Below are positions 1-6,783 of a stretch of DNA of 64,000 bases, in pieces; position 1 is the first letter of the stretch, and every line of letters begins with the position of its first letter. The DNA lies in assembly GCA_046351455.1 (NCBI GenBank), contig JAXLYM010000007.1, positions 352,865 to 416,864 on the forward strand, written 5' to 3'. The position numbers were made by a program, and so were the translations under genes. The notes beneath the pieces were generated by a model. It ran no database searches. It was not told the origin of the DNA and saw nothing but the letters and a program-made list of their open reading frames with translations. Source of the DNA: JADJRH01 sp046351455. GTDB lineage: Bacteria > Myxococcota_A > Polyangia > Polyangiales > Polyangiaceae.

Positions 1-10
1 GGCGCCGTCC

Positions 11-361
11 GTGAACACGAAGCTCACCGGGGACGACGTGCTGGCCTGCCTCGTGAACATGATCGCGGAGCGCGTCGTGGACCTCATGGAGGCCCGCGGA
101 GGTGCCCCCAAAACCCCCGAGTGGGCGACGGCCCGCAACAACCCGCTGGGCAGTCCGAGAGCATTCCTGGACGCCGCACGGGCCGGCCACTTCCCATCAT
201 CGAAGCGAGGTCGTGAGGTGGTGGCGAGGTGGGAGGACGTCGAAGCCTACGATCGTGCTCGTATGCGTCCTCGCTCCAGTGGCCCGAAATCGGGAGTCAC
301 CCATACCACCTCAAGTGACGAGCGGCGCCTTGCTGCTCTCCGCCGAGCACGAGCCCTGTAG
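11..361 (+). CDS. small basic phage protein, possible DNA-binding/excisionase-like
   Basis: A 116-residue basic protein. It starts at GTG 11, but the frame is open to the window edge, so the true start could lie further left. The middle (about residues 40-80) has the pattern of a helix-turn-helix adaptor of the excisionase or MerR type: a short helix, an alanine-rich turn, then VARWEDVEAYDRAR. The C-terminus is Arg-rich. No family was recognised with certainty. It sits first in a run of + strand early phage genes, which fits a regulatory role. The function is inferred. Confidence 0.5.
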   Translation: MNTKLTGDDVLACLVNMIAERVVDLMEARGGAPKTPEWATARNNPLGSPRAFLDAARAGHFPSSKRGREVVARWEDVEAYDRARMRPRSSGPKSGVTHTTSSDERRLAALRRARAL

Positions 362-464
362 TCGCCCCTCGCCAAAGCCTTCGTTTCAAGCACATCGCCA
401 ACATTCGATACGTGCGCGATGCGATGTTGTTGTGCGTCGTCTTACGTCGTGTTAGGACGGTGGC

Positions 465-707
465 ATGTCCACCAACGACTTCCTCACCGGAACCAAGTCC
501 GTCACCGTCAGGATCCCGGCCGACCTCCTCCGTCAGATTGACGAGTACGTCGAAGGCCTCCCCGTCGTTGAGGTGCACGGAAAGACTCTCCGAGCCACGC
601 GGACCGACGGCCTCGTGATGGCCCTGCGCAAGGGGATGGAGGCGCTCCGTGCTGCTCGGGCGTCCGATGCGTCCCCCCCTGACCTTCCCACCACGGACCG
701 GGTGTGA
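465..707 (+). CDS. ribbon-helix-helix-like regulator
   Basis: An 80-residue protein. Residues 11-20 (KSVTVRIPAD) are a predicted beta strand followed by LLRQIDEYVEGL and a second helix ending TRTDGLVMALRKGMEAL. This is the strand-helix-helix order of CopG/Arc-type ribbon-helix-helix repressors. The C-terminal 15 residues look disordered. The 104-bp upstream gap contains imperfect inverted ACAT/GATGT sequences around 396-428 that could be an autoregulatory site. The fold is assigned by pattern only; a phage regulator is the likely role. Confidence 0.55.
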   Translation: MSTNDFLTGTKSVTVRIPADLLRQIDEYVEGLPVVEVHGKTLRATRTDGLVMALRKGMEALRAARASDASPPDLPTTDRV

Positions 708-726
708 TGAAGCTCGGGTAAGAAAA

Positions 727-758
727 AGGCCGACTGCGGGTACCAACCGCGCCGGCCT
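727..758 (+). promoter_or_regulatory. hairpin in leader of the putative replication gene
   Basis: AGGCCG (727-732) pairs with CGGCCT (753-758), and GCGG (736-739) pairs with CCGC (747-750). This gives an interrupted stem in the 75-bp gap just before GTG 783. No T-run follows. It may be an attenuator or a translational control element. Confidence 0.3.
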
Positions 759-782
759 GGGTGTCCACGCACGAGGAGAGTT

Positions 783-2576
783 GTGAACAAGCCGACTGTA
801 CCCACTCGCCATGTCGTCGCAAGTCAGCGGACGACCGATGCGGTGTTCCAAGCCGTCGTGGCGGTCCGAGCGTCGGGCCTCTCGAAAGTGGATCGGCTGC
901 TCGCCTTCGAGCTTGCTGCGGAGACGCAGGAGACCGGATGCACCTCGGAGCTGACTCTCGACGAGTTGCATGTTCGTACGGCCTCCAACCTCAGCACGTT
1001 GATCCAGGCCAAACGCCGGCTCATAGCGTCCGGCCAGCTCATCGTGGAGCAAGAGGGACGACGTGGACGGGGCACTGTGTACAGGCTGGTCCTCCCCGCT
1101 CTCCGCGACCGTGGACGCACCCCCGACCGGGCCAAGAGGGAGGTCCCGACGGAGTTCCGCAAGGTCCGCAAGACGCGATTCCCTTATGCTGACGCAAGGG
1201 AATCGTTGGGAGCGGATTCCCTTATGCTGACGCAAGGGATCCGAGAGATCCCTGCGAGCGAAATCCAGGACCCTGGATCCTCGGGTTTTGAGGGGGAGAG
1301 CCAAGACGAGATCGCAGGGGGTTCCACCCCCCCGGGGCTTTCGCCCCGTCCCCCCGTAAGGGCGTCGCTTCGCGATTTTGAAGCGGGAGAGGCAGATCCG
1401 GAGGAAGAGGCTTCGAGTGCGGAGTGGGCAGCCTACGTGTGGGAGCACGAGCAGCGTTCGTTGGAAGCCTCGCTCATCGAGGACTCTGAGCCTCTCCCAT
1501 CTGCCCTCTCCGATCTCGAAAACCCGAAGGGTGTACTTACAGGGGGAGCCGCGGTAGCGGCGGGGGACGCAGTCCCCTGCGATCTGGATCTCCGATCCGA
1601 TCTGAGTTCTCAGGAGGATCGCGCACCCGCGTACGAGCCCGGTGAGACCCTGGTCACGATCGCTCGGATCCAGGACGCCTACGCCCGTGATGAGGCCGAG
1701 GGGATGATCACCCACGCTCTCACCTACGCGTTCCGCGAGATCCTCGACTGGGATCACCCCGAACGTCGCGACCCGTTCGTCCAGCGGTTGATGGACCTCC
1801 CGGGGAAGGATCCCGAGCAGAAGGTCCTCGCGATCCGACTCGCCCATGAGGTCCGCATCGGCGCTCGCAAGCCAAGCGGATCCCGGATCTCGCACCGTGG
1901 GATGCACTGGTACCAAGAGACCGGGGGTGAGGCGGAGATCATCCTCGCCCCGGGGATGTTCGCCGACACTCTCCCCGCGGACCTCCTACGGGCCAGACTC
2001 TATGCGTGGATCCGCAGCGAGCGGACGATCCACGGTGCATCGGAGGACGCGTGTCCGTGGGATGGTCCTCGGTGTGCTGCCGCCCTCCGGAGCATCCCCA
2101 AGCCCTCGTTCGATGGGGAGCACGAGAGAGCGATCGCGGACGCGTTCTGGTGTGAGTCCGTCGACCTCGGGCACTGGGACATCCGGACGTCGGAGTGGTC
2201 CGACACGGGACCTCGCAGGGTGCGCAGGCACTACAGCGGCTCCGACGTGCGCAGGGTCGTCGAACTGGCCGATCGTGCTCGGGAACTGGGTCTCACCCCA
2301 GAGGAGGCCGCACAAAGGGCGAGCCAGGCGGCATGGAGGGCCGACAACGTAGCGAGCCAGGCGGCATGGAGGGCCGACAACGTAACACCAAGTCCGATCC
2401 TCAAAGGCTCCTCGGTTCGGAGGTTTGTGATGGAGGCCCTCGAAAAGCCCGCTCCACGGGGTGATAAGGGCCACGACTACCGAACGCCGACCGATCCCGC
2501 TCTCCTCGCTGAGATGCGAGAGGACCTCATCACGCGACTGGCCGAGTTCAGGCGTCGCCACGGGTGGCGCTCGTAG
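783..2576 (+). CDS. winged-helix protein, putative phage replication initiator
   Basis: 597 residues from GTG 783, preceded by GAGGAGAG. Residues about 30-95 form a winged-helix pattern: helices around KVDRLLAFELAAE and LTLDELHVRT, a recognition helix NLSTLIQAKRRLIASGQL, and a wing EQEGRRGRGTVYRL. A low-complexity, acidic and Pro-rich linker follows (about 125-290), then an unrecognised C-terminal region. The size and layout resemble phage O-type initiators, which bind iterons lying inside their own gene. A duplicated hairpin sequence at 1176-1239 fits that idea. An exact 33-bp duplication (2319-2351 and 2352-2384) repeats 11 residues (ASQAAWRADNV). Replication is an inference; a regulator remains possible. 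Confidence 0.55.
   Translation: MNKPTVPTRHVVASQRTTDAVFQAVVAVRASGLSKVDRLLAFELAAETQETGCTSELTLDELHVRTASNLSTLIQAKRRLIASGQLIVEQEGRRGRGTVYRLVLPALRDRGRTPDRAKREVPTEFRKVRKTRFPYADARESLGADSLMLTQGIREIPASEIQDPGSSGFEGESQDEIAGGSTPPGLSPRPPVRASLRDFEAGEADPEEEASSAEWAAYVWEHEQRSLEASLIEDSEPLPSALSDLENPKGVLTGGAAVAAGDAVPCDLDLRSDLSSQEDRAPAYEPGETLVTIARIQDAYARDEAEGMITHALTYAFREILDWDHPERRDPFVQRLMDLPGKDPEQKVLAIRLAHEVRIGARKPSGSRISHRGMHWYQETGGEAEIILAPGMFADTLPADLLRARLYAWIRSERTIHGASEDACPWDGPRCAAALRSIPKPSFDGEHERAIADAFWCESVDLGHWDIRTSEWSDTGPRRVRRHYSGSDVRRVVELADRARELGLTPEEAAQRASQAAWRADNVASQAAWRADNVTPSPILKGSSVRRFVMEALEKPAPRGDKGHDYRTPTDPALLAEMREDLITRLAEFRRRHGWRS
1176..1239 (+). repeat. duplicated hairpin/iteron-like sequence
   Basis: A 25-nt sequence at 1177-1201 recurs exactly at 1215-1239, a 38-bp period. 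The first copy is a perfect 10-bp inverted repeat: CGATTCCCTT at 1176-1185 and AAGGGAATCG at 1196-1205, with loop ATGCTGACGC. The second copy keeps only TCCCTT/AAGGGA. It lies in the linker-coding part of the putative replication gene. Confidence 0.5.
2319..2384 (+). repeat. 33-bp exact tandem duplication inside gene
   Basis: Two identical 33-bp units (2319-2351, 2352-2384) stay in frame and encode an 11-residue duplication. This is a recent slippage or recombination product. Confidence 0.85.
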
Positions 2577-2618
2577 CCGATACTCGAGGATCCAGCCGAC
2601 ACCCCATCCCCACCGATC

Positions 2619-2714
2619 CTGGTAACTGCCAGGTCCCACGGTTACCAGGACGCATGGATCGCCTCAATTTGCCGAGGGTTCCGCTGGTAACCGTCCACTC
2701 GCACTGGTTACCAG
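2619..2714 (+). promoter_or_regulatory. operator-like cluster of GGTWACC sites
   Basis: Four related sites lie in the 242-bp gap before the sigma-like gene: CTGGTAACTGCCAG (2619), GGTTACCAG (2640), CTGGTAACC (2684) and CTGGTTACCAG (2704). Their starts are 21, 44 and 20 bp apart, close to whole helical turns. The last is a palindrome apart from its central base. An unusually AT-rich stretch (about 2735-2815), a plausible promoter, follows. Confidence 0.5.
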
Positions 2715-2818
2715 ACCGACCCGCACCCATCGACATTCAAGGCCATAGCGCGAAAATCTTCGATCGCGTGTCGCTTTTGGCTTGCAAGATGTTTACAAAA
2801 ATGGTAGCTCTTCGGAGC

Positions 2819-3334
2819 ATGAGCAGCAATGACGTTGATGGTCCGGGACGCGGGATCGACGTTGCTGCCCGTCACGGCGATATCAAACGGATCGTCGCTG
2901 CGTGGCTACGAGAACCAAAAACCCAAAGCTGGCTAAAAGCCAAGCGGGCCGAGGGGAAGGCGGCACGTCGCATCGAGCTCGATGACCTGGTCCAGGACGT
3001 GATTTTGCTGGTTCTCCGCAGGCAAAACACTGCGTCTGCATACGATCCGTCCCGAGCATCACTGTCGAAATACGTGCGACTCTGCGCGTTCACGGCGGTG
3101 ACTCACGCGGTGGATCGCACTGACCTCGAGCAAACGCTCGACGACCCCGCGCGCTGGGGCTCGTTCTCGGCCTGCAACGACAACCTGTCCGAGGGTGTTC
3201 GGGCGATTGTTTCCGCTCGCGAGGGGGAGTTCCTCTCACTGGCTCGCGAGATTGAACGCGACGCCGCCTCTGGACAAATCAGGATGTTTGCGCCGGAGCA
3301 GGAGTATCCCGAGTTGTCCGAGGCAGCGGAGTGA
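2819..3334 (+). CDS. sigma-70 region 2-like protein
   Basis: 171 residues from ATG 2819; in-frame ATG codons at 2801 and upstream are alternatives, and none has a strong Shine-Dalgarno. Residues about 45-90 (LDDLVQDVILLVLRR, then YDPSRASLSKYVRL and VTHAVDR) match the helix pattern of sigma region 2: the D-L-x-Q-[DE]-V motif and the Y-D-P-S-R-A-S-L/F stretch. I see no clear region 4 (promoter -35 binding) helix-turn-helix. It may redirect host polymerase to prophage promoters, or be a degenerate regulator. The upstream operator-like cluster suggests tight control. Confidence 0.5.
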   Translation: MSSNDVDGPGRGIDVAARHGDIKRIVAAWLREPKTQSWLKAKRAEGKAARRIELDDLVQDVILLVLRRQNTASAYDPSRASLSKYVRLCAFTAVTHAVDRTDLEQTLDDPARWGSFSACNDNLSEGVRAIVSAREGEFLSLAREIERDAASGQIRMFAPEQEYPELSEAAE

Positions 3335-3339
3335 CGGGG

Positions 3340-3459
3340 ATGGAGGACCTTATGGGCGACAGAGTGATTGAAGCGCTGGATCGATTGAACGCCGCCATGG
3401 AGCGGCTTCTGGCGGCCCTCAAAGAGGCCGATGACACCACCGACTCCGAGGAGAACTAA
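3340..3459 (+). CDS. 39-residue acidic coiled-coil-like peptide
   Basis: ATG 3340 begins 5 nt after the sigma-like gene stops, and TAA ends at 3459, 3 nt before the next start. An internal ATG at 3352 is an alternative start. The peptide is one amphipathic helix (RVIEALDRLNAAMERLLAAL) with an acidic tail ending DSEEN. Tight packing between two genes supports it as coding. The function is unknown. Confidence 0.45.
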   Translation: MEDLMGDRVIEALDRLNAAMERLLAALKEADDTTDSEEN

Positions 3460-3462
3460 ACG

Positions 3463-3921
3463 ATGTACACGCACGGACTGGCCCACGTTCGCAGGCTCGC
3501 CACGCTGCTCGAGAAGACGATCCGCACGGAGCGCCCGATGGCTCGGGTCTACGGCCCGAGCACGATGCTCAAAAAGTCGGCGAGGGAACGCCCGACCTCG
3601 CGACGGGTGTTCTCGCTCACGATCGACGTGAACGATCAGCTCGCGCGAGCAAAGGTCCAGTGGATCGCGCAACGCGCGGCTGCGTCTCGCTCGCAGTTCT
3701 GGATTGATCCCCCGGTGATCGACATCAACGGGCTCGCGACGTTTCGAGTCGTCGCTGGTGAGCCGGTACCCCGTGCTCAACGGAATCGCACGAGCCCCAT
3801 CCCTCCGCTCTCCGATGACCCCCGCCGCGACCTCCTCCTCCGTCGTCGGCTGGTGGACCAGCGGGAGGAGCGCCAGGCTCGTAGGGTGGCCGCTCGTCGT
3901 CACGGACGGGACCTGTACTGA
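3463..3921 (+). CDS. hypothetical phage protein
   Basis: 152 residues, basic, especially in the last 40, which are Arg-rich. The middle (VFSLTIDVNDQLARAKVQWIAQRAAASRSQ) predicts a strand followed by a long helix. It follows the preceding small gene by 3 nt and is followed 8 nt later by another small gene, so it belongs to the same transcription unit. I do not recognise the family. Confidence 0.45.
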   Translation: MYTHGLAHVRRLATLLEKTIRTERPMARVYGPSTMLKKSARERPTSRRVFSLTIDVNDQLARAKVQWIAQRAAASRSQFWIDPPVIDINGLATFRVVAGEPVPRAQRNRTSPIPPLSDDPRRDLLLRRRLVDQREERQARRVAARRHGRDLY

Positions 3922-3929
3922 GCGCTGAC

Positions 3930-4193
3930 GTGCACCCCCTGGAGCGCTCCCTCCTCGCTCACCTCCAGCTCGGCGCTGCCGCTGCAACCCGCCCGGCTAG
4001 ACTCTCCCCCGAACGCCCAGCCTTCGAAGCCGCCCACGGGATGGCGGTCCGCCTCTACCCGCGAGACTTTGCGATCGACCACGCCGTGCTGGCGATGCGA
4101 CTCGCAGGTGAGGGCGCTCGCAGGATCGTGGTGAGCCGGCCCGTCATTGAGCACGGCGGCAGCATCGTGGTCCGCATCGAAGGCCGGGCGTGA
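3930..4193 (+). CDS. hypothetical small phage protein
   Basis: 87 residues from GTG 3930. It has predicted alternating helix and strand segments (FAIDHAVLAMRLAGEGARRIVVSRPVIEHGGSIVVRIEGRA cut as helix, strand, strand). No family was recognised. It is placed between a basic protein and a lipoprotein gene in the same direction. The role is unknown. Confidence 0.4.
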   Translation: MHPLERSLLAHLQLGAAAATRPARLSPERPAFEAAHGMAVRLYPRDFAIDHAVLAMRLAGEGARRIVVSRPVIEHGGSIVVRIEGRA

Positions 4194-4305
4194 AGATGCC
4201 ATCCCGTTCAGTGGTCCGTGGAAATGTCCGCTCGGTTGCGATTTCGCCTCGCGTCACGATCGTCCGGTGCGTACCATGCTGCGCACCAAAAAGGAGTGGG
4301 TATCC

Positions 4306-4965
4306 ATGGAGCCCTGGATCGTCCTTGTTCTCGTCGTAACGGGTGCGCTGTCTCATTGCTCGGGTGAGGCCGCACCCAGTGTCGATGGAGGCGGTGGCGC
4401 TGGCGGTGAGGGAGGCTCCGACGGTGGGGTGGTCGTGACGTCCAGCTCAACAACAACCACGACGTCCACATCCTCCGAGCAAGGTGGCGCCGGCGGGGAC
4501 GGTGGGGAGGGCGATACGGGCGGAACAGGCGGCATGGGTGGCGAGCTCAACCAGGGCGGTTCGGGCGGTACGGGTGGCGTGGTCGAACCCGGTCCGGTGG
4601 GAGCCACGTGTACGAGCGACACCGGGTGCCTGTCCGGGCACTGCATGACCTACCCCGACCCGAGCGAGGGATCGTTCTGCTCCGGGTGGGCGCCCATCGG
4701 GGCCGAGTGCACCACGGCCTGGGACTGCGAGTCGTTCCGCTGCACGACCCTGGGAGCCAACGATCAGGGGGCAACGGGTATCTGCACGCGGACCCCGTGC
4801 GCCAACGACGCGAGCTGTGGGGACGGCGGGGTGTGCGTTCACGAGCCGATCGGGGACAACGCCTTTTGGTGCAAGCGCGGGTGTGCGTCCGACGTCGACT
4901 GTCTCGCCCCCTTCGTGTGCTTGGCCAACGGCACGTGCGGCGTGACCGTCCCCACGACCCCCTGA
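4306..4965 (+). CDS. Cys-rich secreted lipoprotein carried by the prophage
   Basis: 219 residues from ATG 4306, chosen because AAGGAG lies 9 nt upstream; ATG 4276 is in frame but less well supported. A hydrophobic signal (WIVLVLVVTGALSHC) ends in a weak lipobox with Cys at residue 18. Residues about 20-100 are a Gly/Ser/Thr low-complexity linker. The remainder is a disulfide-type domain with 16 Cys in C-x-S/D-x-x-C patterns. This architecture is typical of myxobacterial surface lipoproteins and not of virion proteins. It is therefore a probable lysogenic-conversion (moron) gene, inserted between early genes and the endolysin. Confidence 0.65.
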   Translation: MEPWIVLVLVVTGALSHCSGEAAPSVDGGGGAGGEGGSDGGVVVTSSSTTTTTSTSSEQGGAGGDGGEGDTGGTGGMGGELNQGGSGGTGGVVEPGPVGATCTSDTGCLSGHCMTYPDPSEGSFCSGWAPIGAECTTAWDCESFRCTTLGANDQGATGICTRTPCANDASCGDGGVCVHEPIGDNAFWCKRGCASDVDCLAPFVCLANGTCGVTVPTTP

Positions 4966-4975
4966 CGCCCCCCGG

Positions 4976-4986
4976 TAGGGCGCTGC
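4976..4986 (+). promoter_or_regulatory. leaderless-type -10 element before the endolysin
   Basis: CGGTAGGGC, with TAGGGC at 4976-4981, then 5 nt to ATG 4987. No Shine-Dalgarno is visible. It is one of eleven such elements in the prophage. Confidence 0.4.
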
Positions 4987-5634
4987 ATGCCCCTACCACG
5001 CTACCCGACGCTCGGCTGCGACGTCTCCTCCCACCAACCCACCTCACGCGTCCCCTGGCGGCGTCTCGTCGCCGAGAGGGGCGTCTCGTTCATGTTCGCG
5101 AGGGCCGGCCTCGGCATCGGCAAGGACGCGGCCTTCCTGAGCCACGTGGACAACGCCCGAGCCGGCGGTGTGGCTCTCACCGGCGGCTACTGGGTCGTCC
5201 GTCCAGCTCGAAGAGTCGACCCACAGGTGGACCTCTTCGTGGGGCAACTCGAAGAGGCCGGGGGTGAACTGTTCCAGGTTGCCGACATCGAGCTGATCGA
5301 CGGGATGGGCCCCAAGGCTGCCGCCAACCGGCTCCTCGAGTTCTGCGATCGCGTGGAAGCCCGGACCGGCCGAGTGTGCAGCATCTACTCCTACGGCGCC
5401 TTCCTCGCGGCGTTGAAGCTGGGGGAGGGCTTCGCCAAGAGGCCGCTCCTGCTCGCGAAGTACGGCGGCACGGGCGATCCGACACCTCCCGCTCCGTGGT
5501 CGCACGTGACGGTCCACCAGTTCGATGGTGACGGTGGTGAGCGTGCCCCGAACGGACTGGACCTCGACTTCGATGGCAGCTACCGCTCCCTCGAAGAGCT
5601 GCGAGCGATCCTCCTCGCACCCGTCGGTCGGTGA
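4987..5634 (+). CDS. GH25 muramidase, phage endolysin
   Basis: 215 residues covering one glycoside hydrolase 25 domain (Chalaropsis-type lysozyme). The N-terminal GCDVSSHQ matches the family G-x-D-[VI]-S-x-x-Q strand with the conserved Asp. QVADIELID supplies the Asp-x-Glu catalytic pair, and VHQFDGDGG plus LDLDFDG match the closing strands. It cleaves the beta-1,4 bond between N-acetylmuramate and N-acetylglucosamine. There is no signal peptide or separate cell-wall-binding domain, so it needs a holin for release. The holin candidate is 19.6 kb downstream, an uncommon separation. Confidence 0.88.
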   Translation: MPLPRYPTLGCDVSSHQPTSRVPWRRLVAERGVSFMFARAGLGIGKDAAFLSHVDNARAGGVALTGGYWVVRPARRVDPQVDLFVGQLEEAGGELFQVADIELIDGMGPKAAANRLLEFCDRVEARTGRVCSIYSYGAFLAALKLGEGFAKRPLLLAKYGGTGDPTPPAPWSHVTVHQFDGDGGERAPNGLDLDFDGSYRSLEELRAILLAPVGR

Positions 5635-5734
5635 TACGGTGCGGGCCGGGCCACCCGTAAGCACTGACCGCGACCCCTCTGGAACGTGCAGCGGGTGGTC
5701 CTCTTAAAAACCCTATGGACCAAGGCGGTCCGTG

Positions 5735-5750
5735 GTGGTCCGGACCAGTG
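5735..5750 (+). repeat. 16-nt sequence with 12-bp palindrome, copy 1
   Basis: GTGGTCCGGACCAGTG contains the palindrome TGGTCCGGACCA (5736-5747). Further GGACC/GGTCC words flank it at 5717, 5727 and 5752. It lies just upstream of the putative small terminase. The same 16 nt recur at 19535-19550. Confidence 0.6.
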
Positions 5751-5762
5751 CGGACCAGTCGG

Positions 5763-5773
5763 TACGGTCGTGC
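5763..5773 (+). promoter_or_regulatory. leaderless-type -10 element before the small terminase
   Basis: CGGTACGGT (TACGGT at 5763-5768) lies 5 nt before ATG 5774. It decides this start over the upstream in-frame GTG/ATG codons, because the transcript would begin at or next to the ATG. Confidence 0.4.
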
Positions 5774-6592
5774 ATGTCGTGCTCGATCTGCGCCCGTCCC
5801 GACGTCGCCGACCTGAACAAGGCCCTCGCCGGTGGGGAGGGGGTCAACGCGACCTCCCGGCGGTTTTCCGTTTCGAAGACGTCGATGCTGCGTCACCGGG
5901 ATGGGTGCCTCACCAAGAAGCCGGAGCCCCCTCCTCCGCCCCCTCCGCCCCCTCCGCCGAGCTCCCCCGAGATCGTCCCGTCCTCGGACCGTGACCCGAT
6001 CCGGGGTGTCGGTCAGCCGTGCCGAGTTTGCACGTCACCCATGCGGGCTGAAATCGAGAGGCGGCTGATCGCAAAGGAGCCAGCCCTTCGGATCCAGCGT
6101 GAGCTTGGGCCGGACTGTCCATCGCACTCGTCGATCATGGGGCACGCTCGGAAGCACGTGAAAGAGCTTCTGGTGAAGGCTCACGCCGAGTCCGACAACG
6201 TGGATGCTCTCCGGATCGGCGGTGACCTACGGTCCGTGCGAGACGCAGCCTTCGATCTGCTCTCGAAGGCTCAAGCGCTCGTCGACTCCGCTCAGGCCAG
6301 ACTCGAAGCTTCGGGTGCCGACGGATGCGAGACGTGCGGACGTGGCTCCGACGATGACCACGCGCTGCTCGCGAAGACGGTGAAGGACGCTTCGCAGGTG
6401 GTGGGGCGGGTGAAGGACGTCGCACGGCTGGTCGGCCAGTTCTCGGGCGAGCTTCGCGAGCGAGACGAGATCGATCTCCGTGAAGCGAAGGGATGGGACC
6501 GCTTCGTGATGAGCATCGGGAAGGCGGTCCACGACTGCGAGAACTGCTCCGAGCGCGTGGCGGCGGCCCTCGAAAAGCTGGACGAAGCGTGA
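5774..6592 (+). CDS. putative terminase small subunit with two Cys-HTH modules
   Basis: 272 residues from ATG 5774. Two related modules, each C-x2-C plus helix-turn-helix ending in R-H, occur at residues 3-45 (CSIC to SMLRHRDGC) and about 80-130 (CRVC to SIMGHARKH). A Pro-rich hinge of about ten Pro separates them. The rest is a helical region with two more C-x2-C pairs (CETC, CENC) that may bind zinc. Specific DNA binding upstream of the large terminase gene is the expected job of a small terminase that recognises the packaging site. The stop overlaps the next start (GTGA). The role is inferred from position and DNA-binding layout. Confidence 0.6.
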   Translation: MSCSICARPDVADLNKALAGGEGVNATSRRFSVSKTSMLRHRDGCLTKKPEPPPPPPPPPPPSSPEIVPSSDRDPIRGVGQPCRVCTSPMRAEIERRLIAKEPALRIQRELGPDCPSHSSIMGHARKHVKELLVKAHAESDNVDALRIGGDLRSVRDAAFDLLSKAQALVDSAQARLEASGADGCETCGRGSDDDHALLAKTVKDASQVVGRVKDVARLVGQFSGELRERDEIDLREAKGWDRFVMSIGKAVHDCENCSERVAAALEKLDEA

Positions 6593-6783
6593 AGCCGCCC
6601 GTCGAGTGGCTGGACCACTGGACCAGCGAAAAGGACCAGCACCGGGTGCGGGTCGTTGACCTGCACGAGGGGCGCGTCCGGTGGGAGGGCGTCTCGCTCC
6701 CCACGTTCGGCTCGTGCTCCATCCGGGCCTTCGTTCGTCGTCGTCGTCTCGCGTGTCGGAGCGCCAGCAAGGTGGTCCAGTGA
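6589..6783 (+). CDS. 64-residue hypothetical protein between terminase genes
   Basis: GTG 6589 overlaps the preceding TGA by GTGA, and its own TGA overlaps the GTG of the large terminase the same way. This gives translational coupling on both sides. The N-terminus KPPVEWLDHWTSEKDQHRV and strands RVRVVDLHEGRVRWEGVSL suggest a small beta protein. The Arg-rich C-terminus is basic. I do not recognise it. Confidence 0.45.
   Translation: MKPPVEWLDHWTSEKDQHRVRVVDLHEGRVRWEGVSLPTFGSCSIRAFVRRRRLACRSASKVVQ

Noticed and set aside
5635..5640. Another TACGGT element after the endolysin gene
   Set aside because: No start codon follows at 5-8 nt, so it does not fit the leaderless pattern. It may be chance.
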